Positions 50,404-57,248 of a stretch of 64,000 bases of DNA are shown one piece after another (the stretch's first letter is position 1; the number at the start of each line of letters is the position of its first letter). The stretch lies in assembly GCF_000316665.1 (NCBI RefSeq), contig NC_019678.1, forward strand, positions 2,170,001 to 2,234,000. Reading direction: 5' to 3'. A program made the translations under genes and the position numbers. The notes under the pieces were generated by a model. That model searched no databases, was not told where the DNA came from, and saw nothing but the letters and a program-made list of their open reading frames with translations. Origin of the DNA: Rivularia sp. PCC 7116 (GTDB taxonomy: Bacteria; Cyanobacteriota; Cyanobacteriia; Cyanobacteriales; Nostocaceae).

Positions 50404-50934
50404 TTACCACCATCTCCTTCTGCCACCTCCCATCCAAGGTTTGCCTCCTTCTACAAAGCCACTAACCTCGCCGCTGTGTTCGCGAAGAACGGGTACTAGA
50501 TTAGGGTCATCGGAGGTTTTGGTGACAACTATCCCTTTCGGAGTAAGTTCAAATTTGCGCTCGTAGCGATTGGCATTGCGAAACATAATCGGTAAAGTGC
50601 GGCTCATCATCGCAAACCGTCGTCCTTCATCTACTCTTCGGTGCATACTTTTAACGTGGGCTTGAATCAAAGCAGTAACTTGCGGAATATCCGACTCTGT
50701 GACAGTGCGAACTCCACCTGGGATTTCCTTAACGGTGCGGCGGATCAGGCTATGGTTCGCAAATAGCTGATGAACAATTCCCATATCTTGCCTATTGCCA
50801 TCCATCATGCCACCATCCATCATGCATCCTTGGCAGGCAATTCTTGGAGTTGCTTGAGTAATTTGTCCTGCCGTGAAAGCCAGACTTAATGTCAGTAGAA
50901 ATAAAATTATCCCAAGTCGTAATTGTCGATTCAT
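50404..50934 (-). CDS. Exported Met/Cys-containing protein next to the sulfide genes
   Basis: This 176-residue protein has a signal peptide (about residues 7-27), then ACQGCMMDGGMMDGNRQ (two Cys and several Met, a likely metal-binding site), a helical middle and a Gly/Arg/Trp-rich C-terminus. It shares the intergenic region and operator with the divergent CmtR-like repressor gene, so a cadmium, lead or thiol response is plausible. I recall no named family. Confidence 0.7.
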   Translation of the reverse strand: MNRQLRLGIILFLLTLSLAFTAGQITQATPRIACQGCMMDGGMMDGNRQDMGIVHQLFANHSLIRRTVKEIPGGVRTVTESDIPQVTALIQAHVKSMHRRVDEGRRFAMMSRTLPIMFRNANRYERKFELTPKGIVVTKTSDDPNLVPVLREHSGEVSGFVEGGKPWMGGGRRRWW

Positions 50935-51001
50935 CTTAAACTCCTTAATTTAAGAAGTTATTAATTGAACTATCACCATACTTAGTTATGGCATCATACA
51001 T

Positions 51002-51038
51002 ATTAATGGCTGATGAATTTAGTATATCAGCCATTAAT
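51002..51038. promoter_or_regulatory. Operator of the CmtR-like repressor
   Basis: ATTAATGGCTGAT (51002-51014) and its exact reverse complement (51026-51038) form a 13-bp perfect inverted repeat in the 133-bp gap between the divergent genes at 50934 and 51068, the expected place for an ArsR-family operator. Confidence 0.8.
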
Positions 51039-51067
51039 GATATAGTGATATTGAAATATGTTAATTT

Positions 51068-51415
51068 ATGCAAACACTTACCTCATCTCAAATAATTGCT
51101 CTAAAAGCCAAGCTTTTTCGGGGTTTTGCCGACTCTTCTCGTCTATCTATTTTGAATGCTTTACGTAAAGGTTCTCTTACGGTAGGTGAAATTGTTAAAG
51201 TGACTGGTCTGAGTCAGTCGAATGCTTCTAACCATTTAGGCTGTCTCAGAGATTGTGGTTTAGTAACTCGTTCGCAAAAAGGCAATTTCGTTTATTACCA
51301 ATTCAGCGACGAACGGGTAGCTACGTTACTGAGTTTGGCTGATGAATTGCTGGCTGATGCGGCAAAGGGGGTTTATGAATGCACTCGCTATGAAGCTTCT
51401 GAAACACAGGAGTAG
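51068..51415 (+). CDS. CmtR-like ArsR-family repressor (Cd/Pb or thiol sensing)
   Basis: The 115-residue protein has an ArsR winged helix (ADSSRLSILNALRKGSLTVG, then VTGLSQSNASNHLGCLRDCGLV). Cys59 and Cys63 in the recognition-helix region and Cys105 near the C-terminus correspond in position to Cys57, Cys61 and Cys102 of Mycobacterium CmtR, which bind Cd(II) or Pb(II). It is divergent from an exported Met/Cys protein and 0.7 kb from the sulfide genes, and shares a palindromic operator with the former. Cadmium and sulfide could be sensed together. A metal-dependent repressor role is inferred from the cysteine pattern. Confidence 0.83.
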   Translation: MQTLTSSQIIALKAKLFRGFADSSRLSILNALRKGSLTVGEIVKVTGLSQSNASNHLGCLRDCGLVTRSQKGNFVYYQFSDERVATLLSLADELLADAAKGVYECTRYEASETQE

Positions 51416-51428
51416 GCTTTGGGTTTTT

Positions 51429-51516
51429 GTTCCAAAACTGCTTCTTTTGTATCGGGGTCGGCAATCAGGTAAGTATAAGTACAGGATTCGCGGTCAAACA
51501 ACTGTCGAAAAAACAT
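51429..51516 (-). pseudogene. Truncated copy of the persulfide dioxygenase start
   Basis: Read on the minus strand, 51516-51429 encodes MFFRQLFDRESCTYTYLI then ADPDTKEAVL as in the 49580 gene, including the upstream bases of the ribosome-binding region, and then diverges (LEQKPKAYS). The match extends to about 51421-51537 at DNA level with roughly ten differences. It is a fragment and not a gene. Confidence 0.85.
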
Positions 51517-51527
51517 CTTTCGCTCTC

Positions 51528-52526
51528 CTAATTAAAATTATTCAAATAAATGCGTGAGCTTGTTCCATATCGTCGTAAAAAAGTAAAAGCTTGTCGTTGT
51601 AGCAGTAGCACTCTATCTTGACAAATACCTGTTCGCTGACTAATTTGTTTTAGCGTAAGTTCTTCTTCCCCCGTTAAACCGAATCGCAAGGTCAATATTT
51701 CTTGCTGTTGAGGAGACAGTTTAGATAATAAATCTTGAACAGTTTGCTTAAGGGATTCTTTTACAACATAATCGAATGGAGAATAACTTTCTGAAACTAA
51801 TAAATCTTGCAATTGCGTATTTTGTTCTGTTCCTACTTTTACATCTAAAGACATAGGTTTACGAGCTAACCTCAAGCATTCTCTTATTTGACTTGGTTTG
51901 AAACCCAGAGCCTCAGCAATTTCAGTAACAGTTGGATTGCGACCAAGTTTCTGAGATAATTCTCGCTGAACTCGTTTAATTTTATTTAGCTTCTCGGTAA
52001 TATGAATGGGTAAGCGAATTGTACGAGATTGTTGGGATATGGCTCGCGTAATTCCCTGACGAATCCACCAGTAAGCATAGGTTGAAAACTTGTATCCTAG
52101 TGATGGTTTAAATTTATCAACTGCTCGCTCTAATCCTAAAGTTCCTTCTTGAATTAAGTCGGGAAAATCCAAGTTGCGCTTTTGGTATTTTTTAGCAATT
52201 GTGACAACCAAACGTAGATTAGCCGCAATCATTTTTTGTTTGGCTATTTGTCCCTGGTTTATTTGTTCGAGTAGCTCAGAATCATTCAATTGAGCTTTAA
52301 CTGACCATTCTTGTAAAGTTGGTTGACGCTGTAATTTTTCAGATAATTCTTCTTTTAATGCTAACAAAGAAATTCTTTGCTGAACTTGTTTAGCCAGAAA
52401 AATTTCTTCTTCAGAAGTTAATAGCGGTATGCGGACAATATCTTGAAAATAACTACCGACAATATCTTTTGAATACTTACGATTTTTGTTACTGTCATTA
52501 TTTGGTTGTGAGTTAAAGTTAGACAT
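51528..52526 (-). CDS. Group 2 sigma-70 family factor
   Basis: This 332-residue protein directs RNA polymerase to a set of promoters. It begins with region 1.2 (DIVGSYFQDIVRIPLLTSEEE, about residues 21-41), then region 2 (DLIQEGTLGLERAVDKFKP and YKFSTYAYWWIRQGITRAI, about 124-165), region 3 (VQRELSQKLGRNPTVTEIAEALGF) and region 4 (LTLRFGLTGEEELTLKQISQ). Cyanobacterial group 2 sigmas are stress-related. The regulon box at 52780 is 254 bp upstream, but a terminator lies between, so read-through would be needed. A plasmid copy of a sigma factor could alter host transcription. Confidence 0.93.
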   Translation of the reverse strand: MSNFNSQPNNDSNKNRKYSKDIVGSYFQDIVRIPLLTSEEEIFLAKQVQQRISLLALKEELSEKLQRQPTLQEWSVKAQLNDSELLEQINQGQIAKQKMIAANLRLVVTIAKKYQKRNLDFPDLIQEGTLGLERAVDKFKPSLGYKFSTYAYWWIRQGITRAISQQSRTIRLPIHITEKLNKIKRVQRELSQKLGRNPTVTEIAEALGFKPSQIRECLRLARKPMSLDVKVGTEQNTQLQDLLVSESYSPFDYVVKESLKQTVQDLLSKLSPQQQEILTLRFGLTGEEELTLKQISQRTGICQDRVLLLQRQAFTFLRRYGTSSRIYLNNFN

Positions 52527-52662
52527 GATTAGGTTAGTCTCAGAAGTAACGCACGCTGGTTAATGTTGAAGCAAATTTTACTTAAATATTAAGCATGAAA
52601 ATACGAAATATTTTTCGCGATAAACCCCGTTAGTGATTTATTACTTTCGATAATAAGTAATT

Positions 52663-52708
52663 AAAAAAAAGGTTGTACTCTTAACGTAGAGTAACGCCAA
52701 GTACAACC
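52663..52708 (-). terminator. Intrinsic terminator between kinase and sigma genes
   Basis: On the minus strand, GGTTGTACT pairs with AGTACAACC across 20 nt and is followed by TTTTTTTT (52670-52663). It lies 113 bp past the kinase stop. Confidence 0.85.
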
Positions 52709-52757
52709 GAGTGGTGTGTGTGTGGAAGTTTTGAATAATATAGTTATTTATATTTAC
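52663..52757 (-). ncRNA. Predicted regulon small RNA C
   Basis: The box at 52780 and CAAACT (52769-52764) with an extended TGC predict a start near 52757. The RNA ends at a perfect 9-bp stem GGTTGTACT/AGTACAACC (52708-52700 with 52679-52671) with inner pairing, followed by eight U. Length is about 95 nt and no ORF beyond three codons is seen. Alternatively the hairpin only terminates the kinase operon. Confidence 0.55.
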
Positions 52758-52763
52758 TTAATT

Positions 52764-52797
52764 AGTTTGGCATCTTGAAATGAAATTGAGATGAAAT
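52764..52797 (-). promoter_or_regulatory. Two-component box and extended -10 between kinase and sigma genes
   Basis: ATGAAATTGAGATGAAAT (52780-52797), then ten bases ending TGC, then CAAACT (52769-52764). The same -10 and TGC occur before the 31-residue peptide gene. Confidence 0.7.
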
Positions 52798-52820
52798 TTC
52801 TCAACCTCAGAGAATTATCT

Positions 52821-54200
52821 TTAAATATTTGATGGGGGAATAACTTTCAAAGGTAGACGAACGCTAAAAGTACTACCTTTATCCAATTGACTTTGTACCA
52901 GTATTTTACCTCCATGTGCTTGAGCGATTACTTGGGCGATCGCCAATCCCAAACCCGAGCCACCACTACGACGAGAGCGAGAACTATTGACGCGATAAAA
53001 ACGGTCAAAAATTACTTGTTGTTCTTGAGGTGAAATGCCAATACCTGTATCAATTACTTCTATAACTGCATCGCCGTTGTTTTTTTTTAAAATAAGATTT
53101 ATATTGCCACCAGCAGGAGTGTATTGAATGGCATTGGCAATTAAATTAGAAAGTAGGCGCAATAGTTGGTCTTCATCTCCCATAACGTATAAGGGTTGAT
53201 GAGATAAAATCGAGTATTCTAATTGCAAAGAAGATGCATTTGCTAAAGCTGAAAATTCTTCGATTAAATCCTCAATCAGAATATCAAGACAGCAAGGTTG
53301 CTTTGTAGGTATTAGAGTTTGCTGTTCCAGTCGTGAAAGTAATAGCAAATCTTGTACTAATTCAGCCAAGCGCAGATTTTGACGTTTTACCGATGTTAGA
53401 ACATCTCGCGCTTGTTGTTCGGACAGTTCAGAACTATCGAGTACAGTTTCCACTTTGGCATTAACTGCTGCTAGGGGAGTCCGCAATTCATGAGAGACAT
53501 CGGAAGTAAACTGCTGCATTTGTTTGTAGGAGTGATTAATCGGTTGTATTGCCAAACCAGCCAGCCACCAACTCGAACCGCCAACTAATAGTATTGTAAT
53601 TGGTAATCCAAATCCCAAAATCAATTTAAAAGCCGCCAAACGATTATCCAATTCTTTGAGACTGCGCCCTACTTGTATGTAGCCCCAAAGTTGATTATTT
53701 TGGGTATGCAGCTGTAAAGATTTTTGACTGTAACGAATTCCTCTGGTGTCTTTGAGTGTTTGCCATCCTTGTGTTTGTACCTTCTGAGGTAATTCATTTG
53801 GAGGAAAGCCAGCTACAGCAATCAAATTTTTAGAATTATCAATAAAACGGACGTAATATATTTTATCTTGATAAAAGGTGCTAAAAATGCCGTGTTGAGA
53901 ATGAACTAGTTGAATGTGGGTAGGAATTTTATTAATTGAACAATCGGAGTCAGCTACACAGAGATTGGGTAAAACCACCTGAAAAATCGGCTCCAAGCGT
54001 TTGGGTTGCTGCAAAGTCGGTTCGATAACGCTGTGTAAAGTACCCGTGACAGCTTCTAATTCCCTATCAATGGAAAGTAGGTAAGCACGAATCATAACCT
54101 GGTAAATAGCAACACCGCAAAGGCTCAAAAATAAACCCATAGCTGCCCCATACCAGGCTGCTAGTCGCCACCGAGTTTTATTAAATACTCTAATCTGCAT
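52821..54200 (-). CDS. Two-component sensor histidine kinase, second copy
   Basis: The start is placed at Met 54200 (MQIRVFNKTRWRLAAWYG), which matches the first kinase; the frame extends to 54260 inside the regulator gene. It has helices at about 13-35 and 193-213, a periplasmic loop with the C-x5-C pair LCVADSDC (Cys81, Cys87), His237 in SDVSHELRTPLAAVN, and intact N, G1, F and G2 boxes (DTGIGIS, GGSGLGLAIAQVI). The architecture and the cysteine pair match the kinase at 29797, so it is a paralogue with a related signal. Its coding region overlaps the regulator stop by 11 bp. Confidence 0.9.
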   Translation of the reverse strand: MQIRVFNKTRWRLAAWYGAAMGLFLSLCGVAIYQVMIRAYLLSIDRELEAVTGTLHSVIEPTLQQPKRLEPIFQVVLPNLCVADSDCSINKIPTHIQLVHSQHGIFSTFYQDKIYYVRFIDNSKNLIAVAGFPPNELPQKVQTQGWQTLKDTRGIRYSQKSLQLHTQNNQLWGYIQVGRSLKELDNRLAAFKLILGFGLPITILLVGGSSWWLAGLAIQPINHSYKQMQQFTSDVSHELRTPLAAVNAKVETVLDSSELSEQQARDVLTSVKRQNLRLAELVQDLLLLSRLEQQTLIPTKQPCCLDILIEDLIEEFSALANASSLQLEYSILSHQPLYVMGDEDQLLRLLSNLIANAIQYTPAGGNINLILKKNNGDAVIEVIDTGIGISPQEQQVIFDRFYRVNSSRSRRSGGSGLGLAIAQVIAQAHGGKILVQSQLDKGSTFSVRLPLKVIPPSNI

Positions 54201-54891
54201 TGGCAGGATTAAACCGATAACCCATACAGGGGATAGTTTCGATACAACTATCCCAACCATATTTAGATAATTTGCGTCGCAGAAGCCGCATTTGAGCAGC
54301 TATTACATTACTCACCCGCTCGGTATCAAATGTATATAAATGATTTAAAATTTGGTCGCGGGTAACAATTACATCGGGATGTTTCATCAAGTATTCTAAT
54401 AAGTGAAACTCTTTTTTGGTTAAAGTAATTGCCTTTGTCTCGCCATTCGGATACTGACAAGTAACTGCAAAATTACCGTAGTCTAAAGTTAGATTACCTA
54501 CTTCTAAATGCTGGGGCTGAAACTGGGGTACGCGCCTTTGCAAAGCCCGCAATCGTGCTAGTAACTCTTCCATTCCGAAAGGTTTTACCAAGTAATCATC
54601 CGCACCAGCATCCAAACCAGCAACTTTATCTTCCATGCTATCTCTAGCTGTTAATATTAGTACGGGTAAGGGGTTATTCCGCAGTCGTAAATGTTTGCAT
54701 AATTCTATACCAGATAATCCCGGTAACAACCAGTCGAAGATTGCCAACGTATATTTATTCGAGTTATTTTGCAAATAACTCCAAGCTTCATCCCCATCCA
54801 AAACCCAGTCAACAATATATCTTTCTTTGCTCAACTTCTGCTGAATTGATGCACCCAAATCTGGTTCGTCTTCTACCAGTAAAACTTTCAT
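54190..54891 (-). CDS. OmpR/PhoB-family response regulator, second copy
   Basis: The 233-residue regulator starts MKVLLVEDEPDLGAS and has the receiver pocket, Asp in IFDWLLPGLSG, the ILTARDS Thr and LVKPFG Lys, and a C-terminal winged helix with YLMKHPDVIVTRDQILNHLY and SNVIAAQMRLLRRKL. It is closely similar along its length to the first regulator. It lies 33 bp downstream of a DUF2808 gene that carries a box 91 bp upstream, so this system is induced by one or both regulators. Confidence 0.92.
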   Translation of the reverse strand: MKVLLVEDEPDLGASIQQKLSKERYIVDWVLDGDEAWSYLQNNSNKYTLAIFDWLLPGLSGIELCKHLRLRNNPLPVLILTARDSMEDKVAGLDAGADDYLVKPFGMEELLARLRALQRRVPQFQPQHLEVGNLTLDYGNFAVTCQYPNGETKAITLTKKEFHLLEYLMKHPDVIVTRDQILNHLYTFDTERVSNVIAAQMRLLRRKLSKYGWDSCIETIPCMGYRFNPANAD

Positions 54892-54924
54892 AACTAGCGT
54901 TGCCTTTTTAAATCAGTCAAACTC

Positions 54925-55407
54925 TTAACTAACGCGCAATCTGGCTATACCTACGGGTACTGCTTGATTTGAATTAACAAAATTTGCAAATACTTTGTAG
55001 AGCATTTCACCTCTAGTGGCACCTCGTTTTCTGACTTTGTTCATTTCTATAGTAAGCTTAGTTCCCGGAGCAACGGGTTCGGAAAATGTTAATGTTGCTT
55101 TTTTCTTATCATCGATAGCAATTTCAGCATTAATCTTTTCTCCCGATTGGTTCGAGATATCAATATTATCATCTAGTTTTATGTTATCTGGAGCTTCAAT
55201 AATAATTTGTGACACAGCATTACTTCGTTCAGAAATGGCGATTTTGAAGGTGTGTCTAGGAGTACTCCAATAGCGAATGCGTTGAGGAAATTCTGAAAAG
55301 TTAGTAATACGAGCAAAATTACTAGCTGTTGTTGGTTGTGCGATGGCAGTACCAGTTGATACAGCTAAAGTAAGGATAGCGGCGGTAGAAAATAATATTC
55401 TTTTCAT
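54925..55407 (-). CDS. DUF2808 periplasmic protein, second copy (operon with regulator)
   Basis: The 160-residue protein has a signal peptide (about residues 4-23) and a DUF2808 domain with SQIIIEAPDNIKLDDNIDIS and SEPVAPGTKLTIEMNKVRKRG. It starts the operon DUF2808-regulator-kinase, 33 bp before the regulator, so it may serve as an accessory sensor or a reporter of periplasmic state for the kinase, as inferred from position. It diverges most from the other two paralogues. Confidence 0.83.
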   Translation of the reverse strand: MKRILFSTAAILTLAVSTGTAIAQPTTASNFARITNFSEFPQRIRYWSTPRHTFKIAISERSNAVSQIIIEAPDNIKLDDNIDISNQSGEKINAEIAIDDKKKATLTFSEPVAPGTKLTIEMNKVRKRGATRGEMLYKVFANFVNSNQAVPVGIARLRVS

Positions 55408-55481
55408 TTCATTTTTCTCAGTGATAGAGTAAGTTGATTCACTTTTACAATTGCATTAGTGAATTACAGGGTATACTTAAT

Positions 55482-55515
55482 AGTTTTACAAACTGAAATG
55501 AAAATTCGATGAAAT
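55482..55515 (-). promoter_or_regulatory. Two-component box and -10 for the second DUF2808-regulator operon
   Basis: ATGAAAATTCGATGAAAT (55498-55515), ten bases, then AAAACT (55487-55482) on the minus strand, the same hexamer as before the DUF411 gene. It lies 91 bp before the start. Confidence 0.68.
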
Positions 55516-55648
55516 TTTCATACAGATAAGAAAGCAACACGATTTGATGAATTTATGACTCAATTTGTTTGGAATTATAGTATTTCACTTTTTCGCGTTG
55601 CTCTCCTACATTTTGATTAACTAAAGCGAATCAAAATGTAGGAATAAT

Positions 55649-56119
55649 TTAGCCACTGTAAGTGTTAATTCTTGCCAAACCAAGTGGAATTTCTTCTTTC
55701 ATCCCTACTTTTTTGGCAGATACAGAATAATGCCAAGTATTTTCATAAAGTGGAGTCCGAACTCCCTGCATTTGAATTGATAGTGAAGTTCCTGGGTTGA
55801 CAGCTTCTGAAAATGTAATGGTGGCTTCTTTGCCATTAATAGAAACTGTGGCAGGAATTTTTTCACCTGATTTATTGTTCACTTCAATTCCTTCAGTAAT
55901 TTTCACATCTTCTGGTGACTCAATCATCAATTCAGAAACAGCTTTACCTTGAACGTGAACATCAAACTTATGGGTAGCACCATAAGCTTGAGCGTTGTCA
56001 GGTAGGGCTGCACTATTTCCTAAATGAGTAAATTTTGCGTCACTTGGACTTTTGGCAAATACTGGAATTGTAAATGAAATAGCGAAGGTAAATGCAGCCG
56101 CATAGATTAATTTTTTCAC
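55649..56119 (-). CDS. DUF2808 periplasmic protein, third copy
   Basis: The 156-residue protein has a signal peptide (about residues 4-22), then THLGNSAALPDNAQAYGA, VQGKAVSELMIESPEDVKIT and TFSEAVNPGTSLSIQMQGV. It is closer to the 34078 copy than to the 54925 copy. It has its own box 68 bp upstream. Its gene is the next on the minus strand before the second two-component operon and the two are separated by 241 bp. Confidence 0.83.
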   Translation of the reverse strand: MKKLIYAAAFTFAISFTIPVFAKSPSDAKFTHLGNSAALPDNAQAYGATHKFDVHVQGKAVSELMIESPEDVKITEGIEVNNKSGEKIPATVSINGKEATITFSEAVNPGTSLSIQMQGVRTPLYENTWHYSVSAKKVGMKEEIPLGLARINTYSG

Positions 56120-56170
56120 TTGTCTTCTCCTAATCAGTTAATAATTTTTTTGATTTTTCTCTATATATTT

Positions 56171-56204
56171 ATTGTGAAATATGTGGATGAAAATAAGATG
56201 AAAA
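56171..56204 (-). promoter_or_regulatory. Two-component box and -10 for the third DUF2808 gene
   Basis: ATGAAAATAAGATGAAAA (56187-56204), ten bases, then CACAAT (56176-56171) on the minus strand; 68 bp before the start. Confidence 0.65.
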
Positions 56205-56638
56205 AATCATAGATATTTCAAAACTGCTTGATTTTATTAAAGTTAGATTAGATATATTTTACGTAAACAAATTAATCGATAATAAAACTCACCTTTAATT
56301 TTCAATAGAAAAGGTGAGAAAATGGTTGAATTATTGTTAATTAATAGTCTTTATTATCTGTTATGCTAAAAACTAATATAAAATAGCGTAATCTTTACGG
56401 GATAAAATAGATAGCTTTTAATTTTTACTTTTAAGCCTTTGAGAGGATGTTTGGAAAGTATTAAACAATTTAATTAAGACGAGAAGGGTACTTGGTTTAC
56501 GAAATAATAGCAAAATTTAGCCAATTTAAAAAAAATCACCCAAATTCCATCTGAACCTGATTTAAAGTTTGCCTAATAGGAGATTCTATTCGGCAAACTT
56601 TAGGCTTTTAAAATTTTTAAACCTGTTTAACCTATAAA
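56205..56638. other. Intergenic region, no gene seen
   Basis: These 434 AT-rich bases lie between the third DUF2808 box and the His-rich lipoprotein gene stop. TTTGCCTAATAGGAGATTCT next to a complementary CGGCAAACTTTAG (about 56569-56605) forms a hairpin, TTTGCCTAATA and its partner TTCGGCAAA, that may terminate the lipoprotein transcript. No open frame is convincing. Confidence 0.45.
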
Positions 56639-57136
56639 TTATCTTTTAAAGCTAAAGCGACCGTTAACTTTTTCACCATCAACTTCAGAAAGAATAGCTA
56701 CTTTGTATTCTCCTGCTGTTTTTTCTGGAAGTATGGCGTGATAATGTTTTTCGTCAGCTTCGTATTCAAGGGGGATTGATTTTTGCTCCCCATTAGGTAA
56801 CTGAACTTGAGCCGTTACTTGAGCATTGCTGACCTTTTCGTGTTTTTCACCTTTTTCTAAATAAAAATCCATATGAGTTCCATCATCACTTGGTTCTGCG
56901 ACAAGTTCTAAATGATATTGACCGGATTCTATAACTTGACCACCGTGAGAATGTTCCCCTTCTTTTTCATCTTCGGAATGGTCGTGACCGTCATTTTCTG
57001 AGTGACCTTTCTGTGCTACGGTTTCGGTTTTGCTAGCCGCTGAATCTTCTGAATTTGCAGTTTGATTACTACAAGCACCTACAAAAATTAATCCTATACT
57101 ACCTAAGACAATTGCGCCTAATTTAAGTGATTTCAT
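56639..57136 (-). CDS. His-rich lipoprotein of the CzcA-type efflux locus
   Basis: The 165-residue protein has a lipobox (FVGAC, Cys22), a His/Asp/Glu-rich stretch GHSENDGHDHSEDEKEGEHS (about 44-63) that should bind divalent metals, and a beta domain with IPLEYEADEKHYHAILPEKTAGEYKVAIL. It is encoded 112 bp after the RND pump and should sit on the periplasmic side, delivering metal or buffering it. No regulon box precedes it, so it is probably transcribed with the pump. Confidence 0.8.
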   Translation of the reverse strand: MKSLKLGAIVLGSIGLIFVGACSNQTANSEDSAASKTETVAQKGHSENDGHDHSEDEKEGEHSHGGQVIESGQYHLELVAEPSDDGTHMDFYLEKGEKHEKVSNAQVTAQVQLPNGEQKSIPLEYEADEKHYHAILPEKTAGEYKVAILSEVDGEKVNGRFSFKR

Positions 57137-57164
57137 TTTTTTGACTCCTTGATGTTTCAGAATA

Positions 57165-57212
57165 TAATTTATTAACGCAAAGGAACGCTGAGGGATTCGC
57201 AGAGAAGCGCAA
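57165..57212. repeat. Degenerate dispersed repeat
   Basis: AACGCAAAGGAACGCTGAGG and the following CGCAGAGAAGCGC are related to the repeats at 38810 and 42530, between the lipoprotein and RND genes. Confidence 0.5.
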
Positions 57213-57248
57213 ACAAGTAATTTAAATATTAGTTTTTTAGTTTTTTAT

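Noticed and set aside
51429-51516. A second persulfide dioxygenase gene
   Set aside because: Only the first 30 codons are present; the metal-binding motifs are missing.
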